From Prescottella defluvii (GTDB lineage: Bacteria > Actinomycetota > Actinomycetes > Mycobacteriales > Mycobacteriaceae): a stretch of DNA of 64,000 nucleotides. This document shows, piece after piece, positions 55,955 through 63,950 of the stretch. Position 1 is the first letter of the stretch; each line of letters begins with the position of its first letter. Made by a program: the position numbers and the translations under genes. The notes below the pieces were generated by a model that was not told the origin of the DNA, did not search any database, and was given only the letters and a program-made list of their open reading frames with translations. Where the stretch lies: NCBI RefSeq assembly GCF_000738775.1, contig NZ_JPOC01000003.1, forward strand, positions 102,724-166,723, given 5' to 3'.

Positions 55955-56968
55955 TCAGTCCGGACGCGGCCCGAAAGTGTCGAGCATGACGATCGGTCCG
56001 TCGTCGACTCGCGTCTTCGCGTCGATCTCGAGCAGACCGGCGAAGGCCTTCGCCGTGTACACCGGATCGAGGGGCACGCGGTACTCGGTCCCGACGCGCT
56101 GCGCGGCCCGCCCCTCCGCGGTGGCGTACCCGTAACCGGGACCGAGGTATTCCCGGGTCACGGTCAGGCCGGCCGAGCGGAGGTCGACGTCACCCAGTTG
56201 CGCGCCGCGGCGGCGCAGCAGCGATTCGGCCCGGCCCGCGAGATCCCGGATCTCGGCGGCGCCCAGCGGCAGGGTGTCGTTGACGACGACGCCGACGACA
56301 CCGGTGCGCAGGCCCGCCAACTGCAGGCCCAACAGCAGCCCCGCCACGGTGCCGCCCGATCCGACCGGGGCGACGATGTGAGCCGGTTCCGGAATCTCCC
56401 CGGCCTCGACCTGCGCGGCCAACTCCAGTGCGGCCTCGACGTATCCGAGTGCACCGATCGGGGACGAGCCACCGGGAGGCAGGTAGTACGGCAGCCGTCC
56501 GCCGCGAATGTGCCTGAGCATCAACCACGGTGCGCACGCGAGCGTCCGGACCTTGTTCCGGGTGAAGTGCAGGGTTGCGTCCGAGCGCTGCAGCCTGGCC
56601 AGTTGGGCCCGCACATGGTCGTCGACGGGCTGATCGATGAGTGCGATCGCGGTCTCGATGCCGAACTCCTTGGCATACAACGCGGTCGCCAGGCCCCAGT
56701 TGGTGCCGAGGCCGCCGACCGTGACGATCCGCCGCGACTTCCGAGCCAGGACGTCGGGGATGATCCACTCGAGTTTGCGGACCTTGTTGCCACCCCAGCC
56801 ACCGGAGCCGAAGGTGCTGTCGTCCTTGACCCAGATCCGGTTTCGCGTTCCCAGCCCGTCGAGCCTGCGGACCGGGGTGGGCACCTCCCCGAGCCGGACA
56901 TGGGGCAGCGACGCCGCGAGTTCGGGAAAACGCTGATGCAGAAACGGAGCCGTCGTCACGTCAGGCAT
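55955..56968 (-). CDS. PLP-dependent ACC deaminase / D-cysteine desulfhydrase-family enzyme
   Basis: The 337-residue fold-type II PLP enzyme has GSGGWGGNKVRKLEW (the Lys that binds PLP, near 52), GGLGTNWGLATALYAKEFG and the phosphate-binding loop VAPVGSGGTVAGLLLGL. These match the ACC deaminase/D-cysteine desulfhydrase group. It would release ammonia (and sulfide or a keto acid) from a small amino acid; which one is not clear. The ATG at 56968 lies within the last codons of the HIT gene (8-base overlap), showing cotranscription with it. Confidence 0.82.
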   Translation of the reverse strand: MPDVTTAPFLHQRFPELAASLPHVRLGEVPTPVRRLDGLGTRNRIWVKDDSTFGSGGWGGNKVRKLEWIIPDVLARKSRRIVTVGGLGTNWGLATALYAKEFGIETAIALIDQPVDDHVRAQLARLQRSDATLHFTRNKVRTLACAPWLMLRHIRGGRLPYYLPPGGSSPIGALGYVEAALELAAQVEAGEIPEPAHIVAPVGSGGTVAGLLLGLQLAGLRTGVVGVVVNDTLPLGAAEIRDLAGRAESLLRRRGAQLGDVDLRSAGLTVTREYLGPGYGYATAEGRAAQRVGTEYRVPLDPVYTAKAFAGLLEIDAKTRVDDGPIVMLDTFGPRPD

Positions 56969-57389
56969 CGCGCGAGCCCAGCCGACCACGGATCGATCCG
57001 GCGAGGTAGTCGAGGTCGGGCCGGGGCGGCACCGTGGGCCGGCCGCGCAGCCCGAACCCGTCCCCCACTGTCCGCGGCACGACATGCAGATGCACGTGGA
57101 ACACCTCCTGACCTGCCACCACACCGTCGGCGAGGAAGAAGTTCACCCCCTCCGCGGCCACCGAACTGTCCCGCAACGCCCCCGCCATCTGCTGCCCCAC
57201 CTGGAACAATCGTCCTCCGTCTTCGGGATCCAACTCGGCCAGATCCGATGCATGCTTCTTCGGCACCACGAGCAGGTGACCTGGTGTGAACGGACGGATG
57301 TCCATGAACGCAAGCGTGTCCGCATCCTCGTACACGAGACTCGATTCGGCCTCGCCGGCAACGATGGCGCAGAAGACGCAGTGGCTCAT
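56961..57389 (-). CDS. HIT-family nucleotide hydrolase/transferase
   Basis: The 142-residue protein has an N-terminal CVFCAIVAGE (a zinc-type Cys pair), PFTPGHLLVVPKKH, and the histidine triad motif HVHLHVVP near residue 97. HIT proteins cleave nucleotide phosphoramidates or dinucleoside polyphosphates such as Ap4A. Start ATG at 57389. It is the upstream partner of the PLP enzyme and ends 8 bases inside it. The TetR gene precedes it on the same strand, 11 bases away, so HIT may be in the TetR operon. Confidence 0.9.
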   Translation of the reverse strand: MSHCVFCAIVAGEAESSLVYEDADTLAFMDIRPFTPGHLLVVPKKHASDLAELDPEDGGRLFQVGQQMAGALRDSSVAAEGVNFFLADGVVAGQEVFHVHLHVVPRTVGDGFGLRGRPTVPPRPDLDYLAGSIRGRLGSRDA

Positions 57390-57400
57390 GCCTGCTGATG

Positions 57401-57991
57401 TTAGGTGGCGAATGCCGGTGCGACGAAGCGTTGTACCAACTGTCGCTCCATGCGCGTGTCGGCGGCGGGCCACGCGAGCAGGGTGAGCACCACCCGGACG
57501 ATCCACTGCCCGCCCGCCTCGTCCTCGGCTGTGCCGGTCAGGGCGGTCGCCACCCGGCCCAGATCGGGCGAGGACGCGAGGTAGTCGTCGGCCGCCGCGG
57601 TACGGGTGTGGGCGAACCAGTCCGACAGCGTCGCATCCGCACGGACCGCCGCGACGGCGGTCAGGATCGCTTCGACGACCCGTGCGGGCCCGACGAGATG
57701 CTGCACGGCACGGGTGACCTCCTCGGCGACCGATGCGGCCGCCGACGCCACGACGGCCGACACCAGTGCGGGCTTGCCGCCGACGTAGCGGTAGAGAGTT
57801 GCGCGCGAGCAGCCGGCGCGCTCGGCGATGTCGTGGACCCCGACCTGATCGAACCCGCGCTCGACGAACAACTCGGTCGCGGCCGCCGTGATCCGTTCGA
57901 CCGCGAGTGCGCGACGGTTCCCGCCCGTCAGCCAGTCGTCCCGCTCCGTCACTCCACCCACCCACCGATCGCCGACGTCGTTTCGTCTCAT
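57401..57991 (-). CDS. TetR-family transcriptional regulator
   Basis: The 196-residue protein has an N-terminal helix-turn-helix domain (residues about 28-75): ITAAATELFVERGFDQVGVHDIAERAGCSRATLYRYVGGK is the classic TetR pattern. The ligand domain is unrecognised. The ATG at 57991 overlaps a perfect palindrome that is probably its own operator. The divergent P450 gene starts 216 bases away, so TetR is the likely regulator of itself and the P450. Downstream on the same strand lie HIT and the PLP enzyme. Confidence 0.9.
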   Translation of the reverse strand: MRRNDVGDRWVGGVTERDDWLTGGNRRALAVERITAAATELFVERGFDQVGVHDIAERAGCSRATLYRYVGGKPALVSAVVASAAASVAEEVTRAVQHLVGPARVVEAILTAVAAVRADATLSDWFAHTRTAAADDYLASSPDLGRVATALTGTAEDEAGGQWIVRVVLTLLAWPAADTRMERQLVQRFVAPAFAT

Positions 57992-57999
57992 CTTGAGAC
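57985..57999. promoter_or_regulatory. candidate autoregulatory operator of the TetR gene
   Basis: GTCTCA-TCT-TGAGAC is a perfect 6-bp inverted repeat with a 3-base spacer, and it covers the TetR start codon (57989-57991). A further TGAGACA half-site recurs at 58080-58086 on the way to the P450 gene. Binding here would block TetR translation or transcription. Confidence 0.55.
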
Positions 58000-58207
58000 A
58001 GAACTGCTGGGATGTCTACAACGAGAACGCCCCTTCCGGTGCGCTCACCTGCGCGGACAACGCGCCGCCGACTGCAACCTGAGACACCGCATATCTGCAG
58101 TTCACCGTCATTTTCTCAGTTTCCGGCGGCCTCTTGACAGTGCCCGGCGACGCCGTGAACCGTGGCATCACTGCAACACGTTCCACACGCCATCGAAAGG
58201 ACGGTTC

Positions 58208-59446
58208 GTGACCACGACACCGCCGGACGGCATCGACGTCCTCGCCGCCGAACACCTCGACGACCCGTACTCGCTGTACCGGGACCTCCGCACCCACGCA
58301 CCCGTCCACCGGATCCCGGGCACCGACTTCCACCTGGTGTCGTCGTGGGCACTGGTGACCGAGGCGCTGGGCCGTCCCGAGCACTTCTCGTCGAACCTGA
58401 CCGGCGCGCTGGTGCAGCAACCGGACGGCCCACCCGTCACGTTCGACATGGACGGCGGCGGACGGGCCGTGCACGTGCTGGCGACCGCGGACGACCCCAC
58501 CCACGCCGCGCACCGCACGCTGGTCCTCGCCACCCTCGCCAAGCGCATCCGCACCCTCGGCCCCTCCGTCCGCGCACTCGTGGACGAACTGTGGGACACC
58601 GGACTGGGGCCGGACGGCGCCTTCGAATGGGCCGGCGACATGGCCGACACCCTGCCGCTCAGACTCGTCGCGAGCCTGATCGGGCTGCCGCAGAGCGATG
58701 TTCCCCGGCTGCTGTCGTGGGCGTACGACAGCACCGAGCTGCTCGGCGGGGTGGTCACCGGCGACCGACTGGGCGAGCTGGTGACCTCCGCGGCCGAACT
58801 CGCCGGCTACCTGCACACCGAATTCACCGCGGCCAGAAGTGATCCGCGGACAGACCTGCTCGGCGTCCTCGCCCATGCCTGCAACGAGGGTGAACTCACC
58901 GACGACGTCGCGGTGCTGATCCTGGTGCAACTGGTCGGCGCCGGCGGCGAGTCCACCGCGGGGCTGATCGCCAACGGCGCCCGGATCCTCGCCACCGATC
59001 CCGCGCTGCAGGACCGACTGCGCCGGGACCCGTCGTTGATCGACCCCTTCCTGGACGAGGCCCTGCGGCTCGAGTCACCCTTCCGCGGACACCACCGGAA
59101 CGTGGTCGAGGACACCACGCTGGGCGGCGTGCACCTCCCCGCGGGCAGTCACCTCCTGCTGCTGTGGGGTGCAGCCAACCGCGACCCGTCCGCGTTCGAA
59201 AACCCCGATGCGGTCGTCCTGGACCGCCCGAACCTCAAGGGCCATCTCGCGTTCGGCAGGGGTGTGCACTTCTGCATCGGCTCGGCACTGGCGCGAATGG
59301 AGGCCCTCGCAGCCCTGACCGCACTACTCGAACGCACCACGTCGTTCACGATCGCCGACGGCGGCGCACGCTGGGTGCCGAGCCTGTTCGTGCGCCGTCA
59401 CCGATCCCTGCCCCTGCGGCTCGAGACGAAACCGGCCCGATCGTAG
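58208..59446 (+). CDS. cytochrome P450 monooxygenase
   Basis: The 412-residue soluble bacterial P450 has the I-helix oxygen site VGAGGESTAGLI, the ExxR motif DEALRLESPFRGHHR and the heme-binding loop FGRGVHFCIGSALARME with axial Cys356. It hydroxylates an unknown substrate with electrons from a ferredoxin and reductase not encoded nearby. The start is GTG at 58208, after GAAAGGACGG. The divergent TetR gene and the shared 216-base region suggest TetR control. M. tuberculosis has cyp126 near purC, but orthology is not claimed. Confidence 0.93.
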   Translation: MTTTPPDGIDVLAAEHLDDPYSLYRDLRTHAPVHRIPGTDFHLVSSWALVTEALGRPEHFSSNLTGALVQQPDGPPVTFDMDGGGRAVHVLATADDPTHAAHRTLVLATLAKRIRTLGPSVRALVDELWDTGLGPDGAFEWAGDMADTLPLRLVASLIGLPQSDVPRLLSWAYDSTELLGGVVTGDRLGELVTSAAELAGYLHTEFTAARSDPRTDLLGVLAHACNEGELTDDVAVLILVQLVGAGGESTAGLIANGARILATDPALQDRLRRDPSLIDPFLDEALRLESPFRGHHRNVVEDTTLGGVHLPAGSHLLLLWGAANRDPSAFENPDAVVLDRPNLKGHLAFGRGVHFCIGSALARMEALAALTALLERTTSFTIADGGARWVPSLFVRRHRSLPLRLETKPARS

Positions 59447-59541
59447 TCGTGGAGACCCTCAGCGGCCCACCCGAATTGGAATCCGGGGCCATCTTCCCGC
59501 TGGCCGGACACCACCTCCCCGGCCACGAACATCCAACCTAG

Positions 59542-59557
59542 TGTGACGGGCACCACA
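59542..59557. promoter_or_regulatory. weak CRP/GlxR-like site before the KstD-like flavoprotein
   Basis: TGTGACGGGCACCACA matches TGTGA-N6-TCACA with one mismatch, 31 bases upstream of the ATG at 59589. The position would suit repression or weak activation. It is suggestive only. Confidence 0.3.
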
Positions 59558-59588
59558 AGTAAGCCGACCCCGAGGACAGGAGCTCCCT

Positions 59589-61079
59589 ATGAGCGCTCGC
59601 GTACCCGTCGCCCCGATCGACGCCGCCGACATCGACACCTACGACCACGAGACCGATGTCCTGGTCATCGGCTACGGCTGCGCCGGCGCGTCCGCCGCAC
59701 TCGAAGCGAACGCCGCGGGCGCCGAGGTGGTTCTGCTCGAGCGGCAGAGCGGTGGCGGCGGATCGTCGGCGCTGTCCGGCGGCGAGATGTATCTCGGCGG
59801 CGGCACCCCGATCCAGGAGGCGTGCGGCTTCGCCGACACCGCCGAGGCGATGGAGAAGTTCCTACTCGCCGCGCTCGGCCCGGATGCCGATCAGGAGAAG
59901 GTGGGCCTCTACAGCCGCGAGAGCGTCGCGCACTACCAGTGGCTCGTCGACCACGGCGTGCCGTTCAAGCCGTCGCTGTGGGATTCCCCCACGTGGGTAC
60001 CGCCCACCGACGACGGCCTGATGTGGATGGGCGAGAACGCCTATCCGTTCTACGAGCTCGCCGAACCGGCCCCGCGCGGGCACCGCGTCACGTCCGACGG
60101 CTTCGGCGGCAAGGTGCTCATGGCGGTGCTGAGCGAGGCCGTCGCGAAAACCGACATCGCGGTCCACACCGACTCCACCGCGCTGCGCCTGATCGTCGAG
60201 GACGGCCGCGTCGTCGGCGTCGTCGCCCGGCACTTCAACGACACCGTCACCTACCGTGCCCGACGCGGCGTGATCATCACGACCGGCGGGTTCGCCGACA
60301 ACAAGGAGATGCTCGCGCAGCACGCGCCGCAGCTGGTGGGTCTGGGCGTCAACAGCGACGGCGGCGACGACGGACGCGGCATCGTGATGGCGCAGGCCGT
60401 CGGCGCGGCGGTCAAGCACATGTCCGCCGGCCAGGTGGGCATCTCGCTGGTGCCCGGAATGATGGTGCGCGGCATGATCGTCAACAGCGTCGGCCAGCGG
60501 TTCATCAACGAGGACGTCTACCCCGGCCTGGTCGGGCAGGCGGCACTGTTCAAGCACAACCTGCAGGTGTGGGTGATCCTCGACGAGCAGGCGTACGAGG
60601 AGGTCCCGGTCGACGAACGCTGGGGCGTGCAGCCGCATTTCGTCGCCGAGACGCTCGAGGAGCTCGAGCGCGAGATCGGAATGCCCGAGGGCGCACTGCA
60701 GAACACGGTCGGCGAGTACAACCGCTTCGCCGAGCACGGCGAGGACCCCTACTTCCGCAAGTCGTCGCGCTGGCTGCGTCCGCTGCAGTCGCCGTTCGCG
60801 GCCATCGACGTCCAGCGTGGCATGGCCCCGCCGGAGTACGGCGACGGCGGAACCGGCGGTGGCGGCGCCGAGGTGTTCACCATCGGCGGCCTGCGCACCA
60901 CCGTCGACGGCCGGGTCCTAGACCTCGACGACGACGCGATCCCCGGGCTCTTCGCGGCCGGACGCGCGACGTCGGGCCTGCACTCGTGGGGCTACATCAG
61001 CGGCACGTCGCTCGGTGACGGCACCTTCTTCGGCCGTCGCGCCGGCGTCGCCGCCAGCGCCGTCACCCCGGGCGAGTAA
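59589..61079 (+). CDS. FAD-binding KstD/fumarate-reductase-like flavoprotein
   Basis: The 496-residue protein has the FAD dinucleotide motif DVLVIGYGCAGASAALEANAAGAEVVLLE in pieces at residues 23-51. It also has SSALSGGEMYLGGGTP, TTGGFADNKEM and the C-terminal FAD site GLFAAGRATSGLHSWGYISGTSLGDGTFFGRRAG. This is the 3-oxosteroid-delta1-dehydrogenase/fumarate-reductase flavoprotein superfamily, and the M. tuberculosis Rv0785 product resembles it in type and gene position. The substrate is not certain; the catalytic Tyr pair of true KstD was not verified. AGGACAGGAG precedes the ATG. Its last 162 bases overlap the 3' end of the convergent ABC exporter gene. Confidence 0.82.
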   Translation: MSARVPVAPIDAADIDTYDHETDVLVIGYGCAGASAALEANAAGAEVVLLERQSGGGGSSALSGGEMYLGGGTPIQEACGFADTAEAMEKFLLAALGPDADQEKVGLYSRESVAHYQWLVDHGVPFKPSLWDSPTWVPPTDDGLMWMGENAYPFYELAEPAPRGHRVTSDGFGGKVLMAVLSEAVAKTDIAVHTDSTALRLIVEDGRVVGVVARHFNDTVTYRARRGVIITTGGFADNKEMLAQHAPQLVGLGVNSDGGDDGRGIVMAQAVGAAVKHMSAGQVGISLVPGMMVRGMIVNSVGQRFINEDVYPGLVGQAALFKHNLQVWVILDEQAYEEVPVDERWGVQPHFVAETLEELEREIGMPEGALQNTVGEYNRFAEHGEDPYFRKSSRWLRPLQSPFAAIDVQRGMAPPEYGDGGTGGGGAEVFTIGGLRTTVDGRVLDLDDDAIPGLFAAGRATSGLHSWGYISGTSLGDGTFFGRRAGVAASAVTPGE

Positions 61080-62882
61080 CGCCGCATACCGGCCGCCGAG
61101 CGCGCGCAACTCCTCGTGGGTGCCGCGCTCGGCGACCCGGCCGTGGTCGAGAACCACGATCCGGTCGGCGTCCCGGATCGTGGACAGCCGGTGCGCGATC
61201 GTGATCGTGGTCCGGCCGCGGCTGACCACGTCGAGCGCGGCCTGCACGGCCCGCTCGGTCTCGTTGTCCAGCGCGCTGGTGGCCTCGTCGAGCACCAGGA
61301 TCCGCGGATCCCGCAACAGGGTTCGTGCGATCGCGATGCGCTGCTTCTCGCCGCCCGAGAACCGGTGCCCGCGCGCGCCGACGACGGTGTCGTAGCCGTC
61401 GGGCAGCGACGAGATCAGCTCGTGCACCTGCGCGGCCTTCGCCGCGGCCTCGATCTCGGCGTCGCTCGCGTCGGGGCGCGCGTGCCGCAGGTTCTCCCGG
61501 ATCGTCGCGTGCAGCAGGTACGTCTCCTGCGAGACGACGCCCACCAGCTCGGACAGTTCGGCGAGGGAGATGTCGCGCAGGTCGACGCCGTCGATCGTGA
61601 CCCGCCCCGACGTCGGATCGTGCAGTCGCGCCACGAGTGACGCGAGAGTGGTCTTGCCGGAGCCGGTTTCGCCGACCAGCGCGAGCGACGACCCGGCCGG
61701 TACCTCGATCGTCACATCGGCCAGGGCGTCACGGTCGGCGCTGCCGTAGCGGAAACCGACACCGTCGAAACGCACACCGCCGTCGACCCTCTCCCGCGGC
61801 ATCGGCACCGGATTCTCCGGTTCGTCGATCTCCACCGGTAGATCCAGGTACTGGAAGATCCGGCTGAACAGTGCCAGTGAACTGGTCACGGACACACCGA
61901 CGTCGAGCAGTCCCATCAGCGGACGGAACAGCGTCGTCTGCAGTCCGGTGAAGGCCACCAGCGTGCCGATCGTCATCCCACCGGACGTCGCGGGCAGCCC
62001 GGCGGCGAGGTAGAGCAATGCGGGAATCGCGGAGAAGACGATGCTCATCGTCGCCATCCGCCACCGCCCGGACAGCTGGGAGCGGACCTCGAGATCCACC
62101 AACCGGTGCGAGGTGTCGGCGAACCGCTCCGACATCGCCGGTCCGGCCCCGAGCGTCTTGCCCAGTTGGATACCGCTGATCGAGAGGCTCTCGTCGATCT
62201 GGGTCTGCATGTCCGCCAGCGCCTTCTGCCGCTGCGCGGTGATCTCGCGGCGCATGAGCGCGACCTTGCGGGTGAGCCAGATCGCCGGCGGCAGCACGAT
62301 CAGCGACAGCAGCGACAGGCGCCAGCTGAGCACCGCCATCGCGATCGCGGTGCCGACGACCGTGGTCACATTGGACGCGATCGACGTGGCCGTGGACGTC
62401 ACGACGGTCTGCATGCCGCCGATGTCGTTGGTGAGCCGCGACTGGATCTCACCGCCGCGGGTGCGGGTGAAGAAGCCGAGCGACTGCCGCTGCAGGTGCG
62501 TGAACACCCGGGTGCGGAGGTTGTGCATGATCCGCTGGCCGACCGTCGTCGAGATCCAGGTCTGGATCACGCCCAGCACCGACCCGGCGACCGTGATGGC
62601 GAGCATGCCGAGCACGGCCCACACCAGCAGGCTCACGTTCTGTTCCGGGATCGCGCGGTCGATCACCTCGCGGACGAGGAACGGGTTGGCCAGCGAGATC
62701 GTGGACGACACCACGATGAGCGCCATCACCACGCCGATCTGCCAGCGGTACGGCGCGAACAGCGCGCCGATCCGACGGAGGCTGACCGGGGATTCCTCGA
62801 GCTGGGCGCGGTCGGCGGGATCGACCTTGCGGGCACGCGTGGGACGACCACCGCCGGGTCCGCCGAATGGAGGGCTTGTCAT
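60918..62882 (-). CDS. ABC exporter with fused membrane and ATPase domains
   Basis: The 654-residue half-transporter has a membrane domain of six segments (about 35-320) and a nucleotide-binding domain from about 365. Motifs are Walker A LVGETGSGKTTLASL, Q-loop VVSQETYLLHATIRENL, signature HRFSGGEKQRIAIAR, Walker B RILVLDEATSALD and the switch His in IAHRLSTIRDAD. It would homodimerise to export drugs or lipids. After the normal end GGRYAALLARG comes an unusual tail of about 50 Ala/Arg/Glu-rich residues, encoded opposite the end of the flavoprotein gene. The divergent MarR gene probably regulates it; GAGAGGGG is the ribosome site. Confidence 0.92.
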   Translation of the reverse strand: MTSPPFGGPGGGRPTRARKVDPADRAQLEESPVSLRRIGALFAPYRWQIGVVMALIVVSSTISLANPFLVREVIDRAIPEQNVSLLVWAVLGMLAITVAGSVLGVIQTWISTTVGQRIMHNLRTRVFTHLQRQSLGFFTRTRGGEIQSRLTNDIGGMQTVVTSTATSIASNVTTVVGTAIAMAVLSWRLSLLSLIVLPPAIWLTRKVALMRREITAQRQKALADMQTQIDESLSISGIQLGKTLGAGPAMSERFADTSHRLVDLEVRSQLSGRWRMATMSIVFSAIPALLYLAAGLPATSGGMTIGTLVAFTGLQTTLFRPLMGLLDVGVSVTSSLALFSRIFQYLDLPVEIDEPENPVPMPRERVDGGVRFDGVGFRYGSADRDALADVTIEVPAGSSLALVGETGSGKTTLASLVARLHDPTSGRVTIDGVDLRDISLAELSELVGVVSQETYLLHATIRENLRHARPDASDAEIEAAAKAAQVHELISSLPDGYDTVVGARGHRFSGGEKQRIAIARTLLRDPRILVLDEATSALDNETERAVQAALDVVSRGRTTITIAHRLSTIRDADRIVVLDHGRVAERGTHEELRALGGRYAALLARGDGAGGDAGATAEEGAVTERRAADVAPRVQARRRASGREEPGDRVVVEV

Positions 62883-62919
62883 TGCACCACCCCTCTCAGA
62901 TGTCGGGGCAAGCCTTTAC

Positions 62920-62959
62920 TGAGGTTGCCTCAACATGAGGTAACTGTCAAGTGAGGTAG
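62920..62959. promoter_or_regulatory. candidate MarR operator with three half-sites
   Basis: TGAGGTTG (62920), TGAGGTAA (62936) and TGAGGTAG (62952) recur at exact 16-base steps. The first also makes the perfect palindrome TGAGG-TTG-CCTCA (62920-62932), and TTGCCTCA-aca-TGAGGTAA (62925-62943) is a near-perfect 8-bp inverted repeat. The array fills the 88-base gap between the divergent exporter and MarR starts. Confidence 0.65.
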
Positions 62960-62970
62960 GCTCCGACAGC

Positions 62971-63405
62971 ATGACGGACGTATCGGCCGAGCAGCTCCGT
63001 GACCTCGTGATGTCCACGTCGCGAGGGCTGCGCCGACGCTGGTTCACCGCGCTCGAACCGTGGGGACTCTCCCCGCACGAGTTCCGCGCGCTGCGGGCCA
63101 TCGACCGCGAGGCTGACGGCCGCCCCCGGCTCGGCGACGTCGCGAAGGCCCTGCGCATCGCGCCCCGCTCGGCGACCGAGGTCGTGGACCGACTGCAGAA
63201 GCGCGACCTCGTCGAACGCGTCGCCGACGGCGTCGACCGCCGCGCCGTGTGCGTGCAGCTCACCGAGACCGGCCGCAGACTGGTCGACGAGATGTCCGCC
63301 GCCCGCGACGCCCAGGCCGCGGACTTCTTCGCCCCGCTCGACGCGCGCGACCGCAACGAGCTCAGCCGGATACTGGGCAAGCTCACCGCCGACGACGGCT
63401 GCTGA
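62971..63405 (+). CDS. MarR-family transcriptional regulator
   Basis: The 144-residue winged-helix protein has the recognition region RLGDVAKALRIAPRSATEVVDRLQKRDLVERVADGVDRRAVCVQLTETGRRLVDE in pieces, including the conserved Asp-Arg-Arg of the wing. MarR proteins bind palindromes as dimers and often repress a divergent exporter. The array at 62920-62959 lies next to its start, so it is probably autoregulated and controls the ABC exporter gene. It ends 2 bases before the convergent GNAT gene. Confidence 0.92.
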   Translation: MTDVSAEQLRDLVMSTSRGLRRRWFTALEPWGLSPHEFRALRAIDREADGRPRLGDVAKALRIAPRSATEVVDRLQKRDLVERVADGVDRRAVCVQLTETGRRLVDEMSAARDAQAADFFAPLDARDRNELSRILGKLTADDGC

Positions 63406-63407
63406 CC

Positions 63408-63950
63408 TCAGTCCCGGTCCGCGAACACAGCAGGGGCGAACGTGAAGACGAAGTAGTCCCGGCCGGCGAAGACGAACGTCGCCGCCTCGGTCATCCCGTA
63501 ATGCCGGTGCACGGCAAGCGACTTCGCGTTCGCGGCCTCGACGAACGCCACACCGAGGTCGAAGCGGTCGCGGAGTTCACGACTGAGCGCGGCGAGCAGC
63601 TTCGTCAGCACCCCGCGGCCCTGGAACCTCGGATCGACTGCAGCGGGCCCGTACAGGAACAGGCGTCCGCTCCCCTCCCCCACCGCGTCGACCGCCAACC
63701 GCGGCGGACCCGACGTCGCCGCACCCGGCTCGGACGTCATCGCGAACCCGGCGAGGGTGCCGTCCTCCTCGGCGACGAAGACCCCGGTGCCCTCCTGGAA
63801 GCGGGCCAGGTCGTCCTCGCCCATGCTCCCCTGCACGAAGCCGCGCTCGGCGCGCTCCGCGGCGGACAGTCCGTCGCCACGCGACGCGTTCATCAGTGCG
63901 AGGATCGCCTCGCGGTCCTGGGGCCCGGAGCGGCGCACGGTGAGAGTCAT
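63408..63950 (-). CDS. GNAT-family N-acetyltransferase
   Basis: The 180-residue protein has the GNAT fold: an N-terminal strand-helix (LTVRRSGPQDREAILALMNASRGDG), AGFAMTSEPG, the acetyl-CoA loop VDPRFQGRGVLTKLLAALSREL and FVEAANAKSLAVHRHYGM. It transfers an acetyl group from acetyl-CoA to an unidentified amine. Start ATG at 63950. It converges on the MarR gene with 2 bases between stop codons. Nothing in the sequence assigns a substrate. Confidence 0.88.
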   Translation of the reverse strand: MTLTVRRSGPQDREAILALMNASRGDGLSAAERAERGFVQGSMGEDDLARFQEGTGVFVAEEDGTLAGFAMTSEPGAATSGPPRLAVDAVGEGSGRLFLYGPAAVDPRFQGRGVLTKLLAALSRELRDRFDLGVAFVEAANAKSLAVHRHYGMTEAATFVFAGRDYFVFTFAPAVFADRD

